Shown one piece after another: positions 29,384 through 38,980 of a stretch of 64,000 nucleotides of DNA (positions within the stretch are counted from its first letter, which is position 1; every line of letters begins with the position of its first letter). The notes beneath the pieces are model-generated. The model searched no databases. It was given only the letters and a program-made list of their open reading frames with translations, and was not told where the DNA came from. The translations under genes and the position numbers were made by a program. Source of the stretch: Prochlorococcus sp. MIT 1307 (GTDB taxonomy: Bacteria > Cyanobacteriota > Cyanobacteriia > PCC-6307 > Cyanobiaceae); the NCBI RefSeq assembly GCF_034092395.1, contig NZ_CP139301.1:372001-436000 (forward strand), in the 5' to 3' direction.

Positions 29384-30250
29384 ATGAATATACTATTATT
29401 TCTTCCTGCAGCTATTCTAATAATAATCGTATATTGTATACCAATATTTAGATATACGTGGTTAAGCCTACATGCTTCATCTGTAATGACAGGGTTAAAG
29501 ATAATACCAAATAATGGGGGGAACTGGAACAGAATAATTAGTGATGATAGATTCTGGCAAGATGCATTCCAAACATTTAGGTTTGCTAGCATCTCTGTTC
29601 TATTTGAAATTCTATTAGCAATAGCAATAGCACTATTATTAAATCAAAAATTTAAAGGTAGAGGGATAGTAAGAGCACTTTCACTTTTACCTTGGGCACT
29701 ACCCACTACTGTTATGGCACTAGGCTGGAGATGGATATTTAATACTCCTTATGGGCCAATAGAACAAATAATATCTTTATTCAATCTTGAAGCATTAAAC
29801 ATATTATCAAATCCAGGAGTTACCTGGATAGCAACTGTTATAGCTGATGTATGGAAAACAACTCCATTCATAGCATTAATATTATTAGCAGGCTTACAAT
29901 CAATCCCGTATGAACTCTATGAGGCCTTTAGATTAGAAGGTGGTAATAAAATTCAAGCTTTTATAAAAATCACACTTCCATTATTAAAACCATATCTGGT
30001 ACTTAGCATATTATTCCGTATGGCTCAAGCATTTGGTGTATTTGACCTCATTCAGGTCATGACAGGAGGTGGCCCTGCAAGTAGTACAGAGAGCCTTGGA
30101 CTTTATGCCTATATAAATGCAATGAGATTCCTAGATTTTGGATATAGTGCAACAATAATAATATTTACTTTTACTCTGTTGCTATCTTTCTGTTTACTTA
30201 GTTGGTTATTTATAGGACAAACAAAAAATATAATCTCATCAGATAGATAA
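29384..30250 (+). CDS. ggtC: ABC transporter permease for compatible solutes (GgtC-like)
   Basis: A 288-residue inner-membrane permease with about six helices, the first at residues 2-20. The coupling loop is EAFRLEGGNKIQAFIKITLPLLKP near 186-209, the EAA motif of sugar (MalF-type) permeases. SLLPWALPTTVMALGWRWIF near 96 is also typical of these. It starts 2 nt after ggtB and shares one base with the next permease gene, so the transporter subunits are made from one message. Confidence 0.9.
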   Translation: MNILLFLPAAILIIIVYCIPIFRYTWLSLHASSVMTGLKIIPNNGGNWNRIISDDRFWQDAFQTFRFASISVLFEILLAIAIALLLNQKFKGRGIVRALSLLPWALPTTVMALGWRWIFNTPYGPIEQIISLFNLEALNILSNPGVTWIATVIADVWKTTPFIALILLAGLQSIPYELYEAFRLEGGNKIQAFIKITLPLLKPYLVLSILFRMAQAFGVFDLIQVMTGGGPASSTESLGLYAYINAMRFLDFGYSATIIIFTFTLLLSFCLLSWLFIGQTKNIISSDR

Positions 30251-31065
30251 TGAAGCGAAATAAATACCTTATCCTGATATTATTAACCTGGTCCTTATTT
30301 CCTTTTTGCTGGCAGGTATATACATCCTTTAGTGTCTCTGAATCAATCCTAAACCCAATTTCACAAATAGAAAGTCGCTGGACATTAGATAATTACATAC
30401 AAGTATTAACGGCAAATCCACCTTTTTGGCGTTATCTTCTAAATAGCACAATTGTTGGCACATTGTCAACAGTATTAACAATCTTACTTGCCATCCCAGC
30501 CTCATATGCCATAGCAAGGCTTAAAAGTTTTTCAAAGAATACAATAAAAATATTATTACTTACTGCATCACTTTTTCCTTATGTATTACTCTTTCTTTCT
30601 CTACTTGAGATAGCTAGAAAACTAGACTTAGGAAACAATTTAGTTGCTTTAAGTATTCCTTATGCAGCATTATCTATGCCACTTGCTATACTTTTACTCT
30701 CCTCTGCATTTCAAGATCTTCCCTTAAACCTTGAAGAGGCAGCGATTATAGAAGGATTAGATTTATGGCAAAGAATTCGTTTAATCTTAATACCTCTAAT
30801 CTCACCAACATTAGCAAGTACTGGGATCATAATTTTCTTATTTTCTTGGAATGAATATCCCATTGCACTTACTTGGATAAGCAAGTCAGAATTAATTACA
30901 CTCCCAGTGGCAATTGCAAGGATTGCAGGTTCATCAGTTTACTCAGTCCCCTACGGTGCATATGCAGCAGCTACTGTATTAGGCGCACTACCATTAATTT
31001 TAATAGTATTATTATTTCAAAGGCAAATTATTTCAGGTCTTACCCAAGGAGCTATAAAAGGATGA
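30250..31065 (+). CDS. ggtD: ABC transporter permease for compatible solutes (GgtD-like)
   Basis: A 271-residue MalG-type permease, the second membrane subunit. The first helix is at about 5-25, and the EAA loop is EEAAIIEGLDLWQRIRLILIP near 161-181. The motif FLFSWNEYPIALTW near 196 is typical of MalG-like proteins. It overlaps the last base of ggtC and overlaps ggtA by 4 nt (ATGA). Confidence 0.9.
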   Translation: MKRNKYLILILLTWSLFPFCWQVYTSFSVSESILNPISQIESRWTLDNYIQVLTANPPFWRYLLNSTIVGTLSTVLTILLAIPASYAIARLKSFSKNTIKILLLTASLFPYVLLFLSLLEIARKLDLGNNLVALSIPYAALSMPLAILLLSSAFQDLPLNLEEAAIIEGLDLWQRIRLILIPLISPTLASTGIIIFLFSWNEYPIALTWISKSELITLPVAIARIAGSSVYSVPYGAYAAATVLGALPLILIVLLFQRQIISGLTQGAIKG

Positions 31066-32036
31066 CTCTTAAACTTATTAATATTGGTAAGCGAATAAAG
31101 AACAACTGGATTATTCGTCATTTAGATCTTGACATAAACAATGGAGAGTGTCTTGCTATTCTTGGTCCTAGTGGCTGTGGAAAAAGTAGTACCTTGCGTT
31201 TAATTGCAGGCCTTGATAAACCAAATGAAGGAAAGATACTAATCGATAATAATGATGTTACGAATATATCGCCAGTTAAACGTCGTGTTGGAATGGTATT
31301 TCAGAGTTATGCTCTTTTCCCACACTTATCAGTTTATTCAAATTTGTCATTAGGACTAAAAGTGAGGGGTGTTTCAATAAAAGAGCAAAAGAATAGAATT
31401 TCTTCTATTTTATCAATAATGCAATTAGAAGAATTATCTGGCAGACTTCCTTCAGAGCTCTCAGGAGGGCAAAGACAAAGAGTTGCCTTAGCAAGAGCAT
31501 TGTTAAGAGATCCAGTTGTCTATTTACTTGATGAACCTATGAGTAATCTAGATGCGCAATTACGCGAAGAATTAAGACCTGAATTACGTCGGTTAGTTCT
31601 TAATGGATCCAGACCAACTATATATGTAACGCATGACCAACAAGAAGCTATGGCCATCGCAGACAGAATTGCTGTTTTAAATAATGGAAAACTAGAACAA
31701 ATTGGAACACCCCAGGAATTATACATTCGTCCAAACTCCTTATTTGTCGCAACATTTATTGGGAGACCTCAAATAAATCTCATGCCAGAAAAGCATGGAA
31801 TAATTAGAGGTATTAGACCAGATGATATCTATTTCACAGAATCCGGATTGTCATCTAAAGTTATCCATAGAGAGTGGTTTGGAACCAACCAAATAATATT
31901 CATAGAAAATTCGTTAGGCTCACTAAAAATGACATGTGAATCTAGTATAGAAATCAATGAGAATGTTCATGTTGGTTGGAAGCAGAAAGACGAGCACCAT
32001 TTTGATGCAAGTTCAGGTATTCGATTAATCAATTAA
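31062..32036 (+). CDS. ggtA: ABC transporter ATP-binding protein (GgtA-like)
   Basis: The ATPase of the solute importer, 324 residues. Walker A is GPSGCGKSS near 36, the signature LSGGQRQRVALARAL near 134, Walker B VYLLDEPMSNLD near 157 and the switch His in YVTHDQQEAMAIADR near 190. After about 235 a short OB-like regulatory domain follows (GIIRGIRPDDIYF), as in MalK-type ATPases. I start it at the ATG that overlaps the ggtD stop. The open frame extends 63 codons upstream inside ggtD, but that part is not ABC-like. It is the last gene of the operon. Confidence 0.92.
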   Translation: MTLKLINIGKRIKNNWIIRHLDLDINNGECLAILGPSGCGKSSTLRLIAGLDKPNEGKILIDNNDVTNISPVKRRVGMVFQSYALFPHLSVYSNLSLGLKVRGVSIKEQKNRISSILSIMQLEELSGRLPSELSGGQRQRVALARALLRDPVVYLLDEPMSNLDAQLREELRPELRRLVLNGSRPTIYVTHDQQEAMAIADRIAVLNNGKLEQIGTPQELYIRPNSLFVATFIGRPQINLMPEKHGIIRGIRPDDIYFTESGLSSKVIHREWFGTNQIIFIENSLGSLKMTCESSIEINENVHVGWKQKDEHHFDASSGIRLIN

Positions 32037-32133
32037 AAAAATATATCAAAAAAAGCCAACTAATAAGCAAAAATTCTTTTTAGTTTTCTAAGTGCAGAGT
32101 GCTATATAGAATATTACCAACTAGCAACAAAAA

Positions 32134-32442
32134 ATGCATGCGCTTTCTCTAGGGACCTGGTTTATTCACATCGCGACACTATGTGAATGGACATTGGCAA
32201 TCATTTTTATCGCCCGTTGGGGACGTTCTACAAATAATTATGGCTTGATATGGCTTGCAATCGCAATGTTGCCGAATCTTGCAAGTGCTATGGCAGCCAT
32301 AACTTGGCACATATTCGACAATAGTGAATTATTAAAAGGTTTAGTTGTGCTACAAGCAGCCTTAACCACATTCGGCAATATTTGCTTGGCTCTAGCCGCA
32401 TGGAATCTTGTACGTGCAAAGGTCCAGGAGTCTTCAACATGA
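32134..32442 (+). CDS. DUF2499 (Ycf49-like) membrane protein
   Basis: A 102-residue integral membrane protein with about three helices. It begins LSLGTWFIHIATLCEWTLAI and contains LIWLAIAMLPNLASAMAAITWH, which I associate with DUF2499/Ycf49, a family shared with plastids. Function unknown, probably a thylakoid or plasma membrane protein. Its stop overlaps the start of the next gene (ATGA), so the two are translationally coupled. Confidence 0.8.
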   Translation: MHALSLGTWFIHIATLCEWTLAIIFIARWGRSTNNYGLIWLAIAMLPNLASAMAAITWHIFDNSELLKGLVVLQAALTTFGNICLALAAWNLVRAKVQESST

Positions 32443-32771
32443 TCAGTCCAGAATCACTGCTGCAATACCTTGCAGAGATTGATCCAAGCCCTTTCTTTGT
32501 TTTATCTCTTATCCCTTATCTATTTTTTCTTAATTTCGCTCAAAGAACCCCAGCTATACCAAAAATTTCTCTATGGGGATTTCGTTTGACATTGCTTTTC
32601 GTACTTATGACAATAATTTTTGCTGTACTGGCTCTTCAACTTTATGACAGCGATCTAACAGATATTGACCCACTCCATGGTGCAGCAGAATCCTTCCTAA
32701 CCCTTAGCGATGCATTGGTAGCAATAGGTTTCTTACGACTTGCACAAAAGCAAGAAATAAAAAACTCTTAA
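32439..32771 (+). CDS. DUF3593 membrane protein
   Basis: A 110-residue membrane protein with about three helices. It begins MISPESLLQYLAEIDPSPFF and contains SLIPYLFFLNFAQRT and a central hydrophobic segment near 43-63. These match the DUF3593 family, which in cyanobacteria and plants is often next to DUF2499. I use the ATG that overlaps the DUF2499 stop by 4 nt, not the longer open frame from 32382. No function is known; the coupling suggests the two act as one unit. Confidence 0.8.
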   Translation: MISPESLLQYLAEIDPSPFFVLSLIPYLFFLNFAQRTPAIPKISLWGFRLTLLFVLMTIIFAVLALQLYDSDLTDIDPLHGAAESFLTLSDALVAIGFLRLAQKQEIKNS

Positions 32772-32839
32772 GAGGCAATACATCTTTTTGCTGAATGGCA
32801 CTTAATATCCGAAAATAGATATGTTGCTTCCGGTGTCCG

Positions 32840-33100
32840 ATGATCTCGACCTTACTAGCTGCTGCAGACCCAGCAACTTTCCAGTGGTCGCCCAAATGTG
32901 CAGCTGTAATGATTGCCTGCAATGTTTTTGCATATGCAATTGCTAGAGCCAATATTGCAAGGCCCAATGAAGGATTCGAGCTGCCCAACTCCAAGTTCTT
33001 TGGAGGGATGAGCCACGCTTCTGTGGTAGCCGCAAATGCTCTCGGCCACGTTTTAGGAATAGGATCAATCCTAGGACTTGCAGCCAGAGGAGTCCTCTAA
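32840..33100 (+). CDS. psaK: Photosystem I reaction centre subunit X (PsaK)
   Basis: An 86-residue thylakoid protein with two membrane helices (about 20-40 and 60-82) joined by a polar loop (ARPNEGFELPNSKFFGGMS). The pattern, with the short N-terminus ending WSPKCAAVMIACN and the C-terminal AANALGHVLGIGSILGL, is that of PsaK. The subunit sits at the edge of photosystem I and helps bind antenna. It is 68 nt after the DUF3593 gene and convergent with the FAD oxidoreductase gene. Confidence 0.92.
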   Translation: MISTLLAAADPATFQWSPKCAAVMIACNVFAYAIARANIARPNEGFELPNSKFFGGMSHASVVAANALGHVLGIGSILGLAARGVL

Positions 33101-33125
33101 GAAACTTGCTTTACGTCCTTTAAAT

Positions 33126-34355
33126 TCATCGCCAACCAAACAGGTAGGGCAAAAGTTTTAGGCCGTAACGCTCAAATCGATAATCAAAAAGCAAAGCGCT
33201 GATTTCCTCAGCGCTGGCTTTTAATGTCAATGCATCTATTAATTTGATTAACCTCTGGTCAGCAAATTCCCCTGTCAAGCCCCACCAAGTTTTTTTCCCA
33301 AGCCTATTAGAAACTGACCATCGCCAACCAAGCCTTTCATTTAGCTGTTTTTGATAATTAATCAACTCCTTTGAACTGGAAGCACTAAGCACCTTTGAAG
33401 ATGCTGAAATCCTTAGTTTTGCTAACAATAAAGGTGCCAGTACTTCGGCACTTAAAAGTGCGTGCCTTATTCCTTCGCCCCCTAACAAGTTCGCTGTACT
33501 TACAGTATCACCAACTCCAATAATTCTTCCTGATATATGAGCTTCTTGTCTTTTTAGTGTGCTTCTAATAATGCCACCATGTCTATCCAATACTGGCAAA
33601 GCATTCAAGTCAAATTTCTTTAGAAGATTCTTTAAAGCAATACCATTTGACATCTTCCAACTATTTTTATGACTAGAAGGTGGAAGACTACAAAAACCCA
33701 CTTTCAAGCGATCTTGCGACATAGGAAATATCCAGCCATAACCATGTTTGATCCAACTTGAACCTAAGAAAAAAGTAATACGATCATTCCATTTATTAGA
33801 AGTATGAGAGTTTCCTTGAAGGATCCACTCAACACCAGACCCCTCTAACAAAATATCTCGTCCAGAAGTAAAAGAAATTTGCTTAGGTCCTATCAATAAA
33901 CGATTATGACCCGTAGCATCAATCACATACAGAACTCTTCTTTTTGTTAGTTCACAATTAGGCCCCTGAAGTTCTACATCTACAAAATACCTTGAGGAAG
34001 AAACCCCCCTTACAGTCCAACCGCATAAAAACTCGACACCTACTGCCTTAGCTTTTCTCCAAAGTTGTTTCCTTAATTTTGCAAAATCAAGAACTGCTCC
34101 TAAATTGCTGTCACTGTTCCATTGATGAGACTTACCTTTAGGATCAAAAATTTGCCAACTTTTCCAATATGATGAAACAGAAGTAGAAGGGATTAAATTA
34201 TCATCAATAGAATTTATTGGGACAACAGCACTTGAAAAACAGTTTTCTTCTGCTGATTTAAGACGGTCAACAAGAATAACATTAACTCCCTGAATAGCAA
34301 GTAGTTCTGCTAACCGTGATCCTGATGGACCTGCACCAGCGATCAAAACTGACAA
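33126..34355 (-). CDS. FAD-dependent oxidoreductase (geranylgeranyl reductase / lycopene cyclase-like)
   Basis: A 409-residue flavoprotein. The N-terminal Rossmann motif is VLIAGAGPSGSRLAELLA, followed by the acidic strand end VILVDR. A second FAD motif, RIIGVGDTVSTANLLGGEGIRHAL near 290, is of the GD type seen in geranylgeranyl reductases and squalene-epoxidase-like enzymes. The start is a TTG at 34355, 6 nt after dxs on the same strand. This pairing suggests work on an isoprenoid, carotenoid or phytol chain, but the substrate is not identified. Confidence 0.75.
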   Translation of the reverse strand: MSVLIAGAGPSGSRLAELLAIQGVNVILVDRLKSAEENCFSSAVVPINSIDDNLIPSTSVSSYWKSWQIFDPKGKSHQWNSDSNLGAVLDFAKLRKQLWRKAKAVGVEFLCGWTVRGVSSSRYFVDVELQGPNCELTKRRVLYVIDATGHNRLLIGPKQISFTSGRDILLEGSGVEWILQGNSHTSNKWNDRITFFLGSSWIKHGYGWIFPMSQDRLKVGFCSLPPSSHKNSWKMSNGIALKNLLKKFDLNALPVLDRHGGIIRSTLKRQEAHISGRIIGVGDTVSTANLLGGEGIRHALLSAEVLAPLLLAKLRISASSKVLSASSSKELINYQKQLNERLGWRWSVSNRLGKKTWWGLTGEFADQRLIKLIDALTLKASAEEISALLFDYRFERYGLKLLPYLFGWR

Positions 34356-34361
34356 GAGTTA

Positions 34362-36299
34362 TCAACTTTGAATCGTTTGGTTTTCCGTATTACTTTTAAC
34401 TAGTGATTCATTATTGACAAAACCAAACCGCTTTTGAATATTAAGAGACATTTGTTCTGGGGTAAGACCTAAGTCTTCCTTACTTTGGTTTGGACTTGCG
34501 TGATGAACTAATTTGTCTGGAATGCCTATTCTCAAAGTTGGTATTGATAAATCTTGATCGGACAGGGATTCTATAACCGCAGATCCAAAGCCACCAGCCA
34601 AAGCTCCTTCTTCCATAGTTACTAATTTGCCTATTCTTCTCGCTAAAGGATGAATTAAAGCCTGGTCAAGAGGCCTAAGAAAACGTGCATTTATAACTGT
34701 TGAATTAATACCTATTTTCTTCAAAAGAGACGATGTTTTAATTGCAGGAGCAACCATTGAGCCATATGCCACTATTAGTAGGTCATCTCCTTGTAAAAGT
34801 ATTTCCCCTCGGCCAATTTTCAATGGGTCCCAGCCTTCCTCCATAAGTGGGACACCTTCTCCTGAACCCCTTGGAATACGTAATGCTATTGGTCCATTAT
34901 GTTCCATGCATGTAACCAACATGCGCTGTAATTCGGCCTCATCTTTTGGTGCCATTACCGTAAAGTTAGGAACAGAGCGTAAATAACTAATGTCATATTG
35001 CCCTTGATGAGTGGGGCCATCCGCACCAACAATTCCTGCTCTATCTAGAACAAAAGTTACAGGCAAATTTTGAATACCAACATCATGAATAAGTTGGTCA
35101 TAAGCCCTCTGAAGAAAAGTACTATAAATAGCAACTACTGGTTTTAAACCTTCGCAACTCATTCCTGCTGCGAGAGTGACGGCATGTTGTTCAGCAATAC
35201 CCACATCAATGTATTGATCTGGAACCGCTTTCTGGAGTAGATCTAAACCTGTACCTGTTGCCATCGCTGCTGTAATACCAACAACCCTATTATCTTGCTC
35301 ACATAATTTCACTAATGTTTGGCCAAAAACTTTGCTATAACTTGGTGGTTTTGGAGTTTTAGAGGGGAGTGACTTTCCTGTAGTGAGATCAAAAGCAGAT
35401 TGAGCATGGTAACCAACCTGATCTGCTTCAGCATATGGATATCCTTTACCTTTGGTAGTAACAACATGCACTAAAACAGGTCCTCCAACCTTGTGCGCCG
35501 ACTGAAATGTACGAACCATTTCTGAAATGTCATGACCATCAATTGGTCCCATATATGTAAAGCCTAGTTCTTCGAAAACAGCACCTACTTTTGGAACAGC
35601 AAGTCTTCGCATGCTTCCTGTTAAAGACTTAAATTCTGGGGGCAGCTCTCCTCCCATAAAGGGCAGGTTCTTAACACTCTCCTGAACACTGTCAGAAATA
35701 AATTGCATTGGAGGGCTAAGCCTCATTCGATTTAAATAGCTTGACAACGCTCCAACTGGTGGAGAGATAGACATATCGTTGTCATTAAGAACTACAAGTA
35801 ATGGTGTATTTGGCATATGACCAGCATGATTTATTGCTTCTAATGCCATCCCTCCAGTCAGAGCGCCGTCACCAATGACAGCAACGCATTTAAAATCTTC
35901 ACCACGTCTTTCTCGCGCAATTGCCATACCAAGGGCAGCTGATATTGATGTACTAGCGTGACCAGCACCAAAGTGGTCAAATGTGCTTTCTGAACGTTTG
36001 AGGTATCCAGCTACACCATTTTGTTGACGAAGAGTATCAAAGTTTTCATAACGACCAGTTAAAAGCTTATGAGGATAGGCCTGGTGGCCCACATCCCAAG
36101 CAACCCTATCTACATCTAAATCAAGAGTTTGGTATAAGGCAATGGTTAATTCAACCACTCCTAAACCTGGACCCAAATGACCGCCACTAGTAGAAACTAC
36201 TTGCAAATGACGCTCTCTAATCTGACAAGCAACATCCTCTAGCTCCTCCGTGGTCAAGCCATGGAGCTGATTCGGATGGGTTAAATCGCTTAGCCGCAT
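34362..36299 (-). CDS. dxs: 1-deoxy-D-xylulose-5-phosphate synthase
   Basis: The thiamine-diphosphate enzyme that starts the MEP isoprenoid pathway from pyruvate and glyceraldehyde-3-phosphate. The 645-residue protein has the TPP motif [17 protein letters not shown] near 143-159 and continuing NDND. The transketolase-like [16 protein letters not shown] follows near 366 and [18 protein letters not shown] near 422. I choose the Met before [14 protein letters not shown]; the frame extends seven codons upstream. It is divergent from ilvA across about 120 nt. It is the first gene of a pair with the FAD oxidoreductase. Confidence 0.97.
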   Translation of the reverse strand: MRLSDLTHPNQLHGLTTEELEDVACQIRERHLQVVSTSGGHLGPGLGVVELTIALYQTLDLDVDRVAWDVGHQAYPHKLLTGRYENFDTLRQQNGVAGYLKRSESTFDHFGAGHASTSISAALGMAIARERRGEDFKCVAVIGDGALTGGMALEAINHAGHMPNTPLLVVLNDNDMSISPPVGALSSYLNRMRLSPPMQFISDSVQESVKNLPFMGGELPPEFKSLTGSMRRLAVPKVGAVFEELGFTYMGPIDGHDISEMVRTFQSAHKVGGPVLVHVVTTKGKGYPYAEADQVGYHAQSAFDLTTGKSLPSKTPKPPSYSKVFGQTLVKLCEQDNRVVGITAAMATGTGLDLLQKAVPDQYIDVGIAEQHAVTLAAGMSCEGLKPVVAIYSTFLQRAYDQLIHDVGIQNLPVTFVLDRAGIVGADGPTHQGQYDISYLRSVPNFTVMAPKDEAELQRMLVTCMEHNGPIALRIPRGSGEGVPLMEEGWDPLKIGRGEILLQGDDLLIVAYGSMVAPAIKTSSLLKKIGINSTVINARFLRPLDQALIHPLARRIGKLVTMEEGALAGGFGSAVIESLSDQDLSIPTLRIGIPDKLVHHASPNQSKEDLGLTPEQMSLNIQKRFGFVNNESLVKSNTENQTIQS

Positions 36300-36419
36300 T
36301 CCCTTCCTGAACCAACTCAATCAATCTAAGAGGTATCGGTCACACTTAGGTGACATTATTACCTAATAACTAATGCAATGTAGAAAACAACAATCCGAAC
36401 AAGATGGAAAAACCCTGAA

Positions 36420-37961
36420 ATGAAAGACTATTTACAAAAAATCCTGAGGGCTCGCGTTTATGACGTAGCAATCGAAACGCCTCTAGAAACCGCAAAAAAT
36501 CTTAGCAATCGCTTTAAGAATCAAATCTGGCTAAAACGAGAGGATTTACAACCCGTTTTTTCATTCAAGTTAAGGGGAGCGTATAACCGGATGTCACAAC
36601 TCAATGAAGTTGAGTTAAAAAGAGGGGTTATTGCCTCCAGTGCGGGGAACCATGCTCAAGGAGTTGCCCTAAGTGCCTCATATTTGAAATGCAGAGCTGT
36701 AATAGTTATGCCAATTACTACTCCAGCCACAAAGATCAAGGCTGTTGATGGGCTTAAAGCAGAGGTCATACTTCACGGCGATACCTATGACGAGTCATAC
36801 AAAGAAGCCTTGCGCATCAGTAAAAAAGAAGGTCTTACCTTCATTCATCCATTTGATGATCCAGAAGTAATTGCTGGACAAGGAACAATTGGATTGGAAA
36901 TTCTTAGGCAGAGTGAAAAATTACCCGATGCAATTTATGTGGCTGTTGGTGGTGGAGGCCTTATTGCTGGTATTGCTGCCTACGTAAAAAGCCTATGGCC
37001 ACAAATTGAAGTAATTGGTGTTGAACCTAAAGACGCCGCTGCTATGACTGATTCACTAAAGGCAGGAAAAAGAATTCAACTAAACAACGTAGGCTTGTTT
37101 GCTGATGGAGTTGCAGTTAAAGAAGTAGGAGAACACACATTTGCTCTAGCAAAGCAATATGTTGATTCCATGGTGACAGTAAGTACTGATGAAATATGTG
37201 CTGCGATAAAAGATGTCTTTGAAGACACTCGATCAATTCTAGAGCCGGCTGGTGCACTTGCTATCGCAGGACTTAAGGCTGATGTTACAAATCGAGGATT
37301 ACACAACCGCAATCTAATTGCAGTTGCATGCGGAGCAAATATGAATTTCGACAGACTTAGATTTGTTGCTGAGAGAGCGGAGCTTGGAGAAGAAAGAGAA
37401 TTAATGCTTGCAGTTGAGATACCTGAAAAGGCAGGAAGCTTGAGGGAATTATGCGAAGTTTTAGGGAACAGAAGCCTCACAGAATTTAGTTATCGCATGT
37501 CAGGAAATTCAAATGCCGAAATTTTTATGGGGGTAGAGGTGAAGGGGCCTAATGATCGTTATGAACTGATTGAACAATTCAAAAAATCAGGAGTGAAATG
37601 TCTTGATCTTAGTAATGATGAACTATCCAAAGTTCATCTTCGCCACATGGTAGGAGGAAGGTTACCTATTTCTTCAAAAATAGTTTCTGAAAAACCCCTG
37701 AAAGAACTCTTGTACAGATTTGAATTTCCTGAGAAGCCTGGGGCATTAATGAGATTTGTAAATACTCTTAAACCTGAATGGAGTATCAGCATATTTCACT
37801 ACAGAAATCATGGTGCTGATATCGGAAGGATAGTTGTAGGAGTATTAGTTCCTGATTCGGAAATAGAAAATTGGGAGATATTTCTCGAAGAACTTGGCTA
37901 CAAAAGCTGGAATGAAAGCGAAAATCCTGCATACAAACTTTTTTTAGGTGCACAGACTTGA
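36420..37961 (+). CDS. ilvA: Threonine dehydratase, biosynthetic (IlvA)
   Basis: Deaminates threonine to 2-oxobutanoate for isoleucine synthesis. The 513-residue length matches the biosynthetic form with two ACT-like regulatory domains (about 325-420 and 425-513) that give isoleucine feedback. The PLP lysine is in FSFKLRGAYN near 49. Other landmarks are SSAGNHAQGVALSA near 77, VAVGGGGLIAGIA near 178 and VACGANMNFDRLR near 301. It is followed by scpB 40 nt downstream. Confidence 0.95.
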   Translation: MKDYLQKILRARVYDVAIETPLETAKNLSNRFKNQIWLKREDLQPVFSFKLRGAYNRMSQLNEVELKRGVIASSAGNHAQGVALSASYLKCRAVIVMPITTPATKIKAVDGLKAEVILHGDTYDESYKEALRISKKEGLTFIHPFDDPEVIAGQGTIGLEILRQSEKLPDAIYVAVGGGGLIAGIAAYVKSLWPQIEVIGVEPKDAAAMTDSLKAGKRIQLNNVGLFADGVAVKEVGEHTFALAKQYVDSMVTVSTDEICAAIKDVFEDTRSILEPAGALAIAGLKADVTNRGLHNRNLIAVACGANMNFDRLRFVAERAELGEERELMLAVEIPEKAGSLRELCEVLGNRSLTEFSYRMSGNSNAEIFMGVEVKGPNDRYELIEQFKKSGVKCLDLSNDELSKVHLRHMVGGRLPISSKIVSEKPLKELLYRFEFPEKPGALMRFVNTLKPEWSISIFHYRNHGADIGRIVVGVLVPDSEIENWEIFLEELGYKSWNESENPAYKLFLGAQT

Positions 37962-38001
37962 TCCTCACGGTATTTTGACTTAACCAATCACAAGGCCTCG
38001 T

Positions 38002-38535
38002 ATGGCCATAGATGCATCTATTAATAGTCCAGAAAAAGCCACAGACATTTCTCTCCCCTCCAGGCTAGAGGCAATCCTCTATTTAAAGGGAAAACCTTTG
38101 TCAGTGAAAGAGATGACTGAACTTGTTCAAGAATCAAAAGCTTCTGTTGAGGAAGCTTTAGTTGTTCTTATGGCTGGGTATGCCCAACGTGATTCGGCTT
38201 TAGATATTCAAGAACACAATGGCCTATATAGCCTTCAACTCCGCAAGGGGCTAGGAGAACTTGTAAAAAGTCTATTGCCAGTAGATTTGTCCTTAGGAAC
38301 ATTGAGAACTCTTGCCACTATTGCATTGAAAAAAAGAATTCTCCAATCTGAGTTAGTAGATCTACGCGGATCAGGAGCTTATGACCATATAAAAGAATTA
38401 GTTTCGCAAAATTTCATTGAACGTAAGCGCCAAAGCGATGGCCGCTCATATTGGATAACTCTTTCAGACAAGTTTCACCGAACATTTTCAGTGTTACCTG
38501 ATATAAGTTCTGCGCAAACCCCTAAGGCTGCATAG
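38002..38535 (+). CDS. scpB: Segregation and condensation protein B (ScpB)
   Basis: A 177-residue winged-helix protein that works with ScpA and SMC in chromosome condensation. Visible are LPSRLEAILYLKGKPLSVKEM near 18, the first winged helix, then LRTLATIALKKRILQSEL near 100 and the second, RGSGAYDHIKELVSQNFIERKR near 120. ScpA is not in the window. It is followed 26 nt later by the YggT gene on the same strand. Confidence 0.9.
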   Translation: MAIDASINSPEKATDISLPSRLEAILYLKGKPLSVKEMTELVQESKASVEEALVVLMAGYAQRDSALDIQEHNGLYSLQLRKGLGELVKSLLPVDLSLGTLRTLATIALKKRILQSELVDLRGSGAYDHIKELVSQNFIERKRQSDGRSYWITLSDKFHRTFSVLPDISSAQTPKAA

Positions 38536-38561
38536 AGTTCTAAAACGAATTGCTCTCTAAC

Positions 38562-38855
38562 ATGGAAATCATTGCCACATTTCTGCAGGTACTTACACAG
38601 ACTCTAGAAATCTACTCATTAATCTTAATCCTAAGAGTACTCCTCAGCTGGTTCCCAAATCTTGACTGGAGCAACCCCGTATTAAGCAGCATTAGCTCTA
38701 TAACTGATCCATATCTAAATGCATTTAGAGGTATAATTCCAGCAATTGGAGGCTTAGATTTATCTCCTATTCTCGCATTCGTTGTATTAAATCTAATGCA
38801 GCAATTGCTTGGTAGTGCTGCACTTTCAGTGTTTAGTACAGCCATTAGCTATTAG
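38562..38855 (+). CDS. YggT family membrane protein (Ycf19-like)
   Basis: A 97-residue protein with two membrane helices. The conserved loop SWFPNLDWSNPVL and the motif TDPYLNAFRGIIPAIGGLDLSPI are those of the YggT/Ycf19 family, which in cyanobacteria and plastids affects membrane protein and thylakoid organisation and cell division. I take the Met before EIIATFLQVL; an upstream TTG in frame gives four more residues. Confidence 0.85.
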   Translation: MEIIATFLQVLTQTLEIYSLILILRVLLSWFPNLDWSNPVLSSISSITDPYLNAFRGIIPAIGGLDLSPILAFVVLNLMQQLLGSAALSVFSTAISY

Positions 38856-38980
38856 ATAATTTTTAAATAGGAGAATAAATAAAGAAATCAGGTTTCAATA
38901 GATGTATATTATTTACTCTCTCCTGATATTATCAATTAAGCAATTTTAAATATATTCTAATTACTTAATAAATTAGGTAC

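Noticed and set aside
30873-31061. 63-codon N-terminal extension of the ggtA frame
   Set aside because: It overlaps the conserved 3' half of ggtD in another frame. The extension has no ABC features, while an ATG at the ggtD stop fits the operon style.
38869-38924. Long-range inverted repeat after the YggT gene (AGGAGA / TCTCCT plus AT-rich inner pairs)
   Set aside because: The loop is large and most inner pairs are A-T in AT-rich DNA, so it may be chance; no T-run follows.
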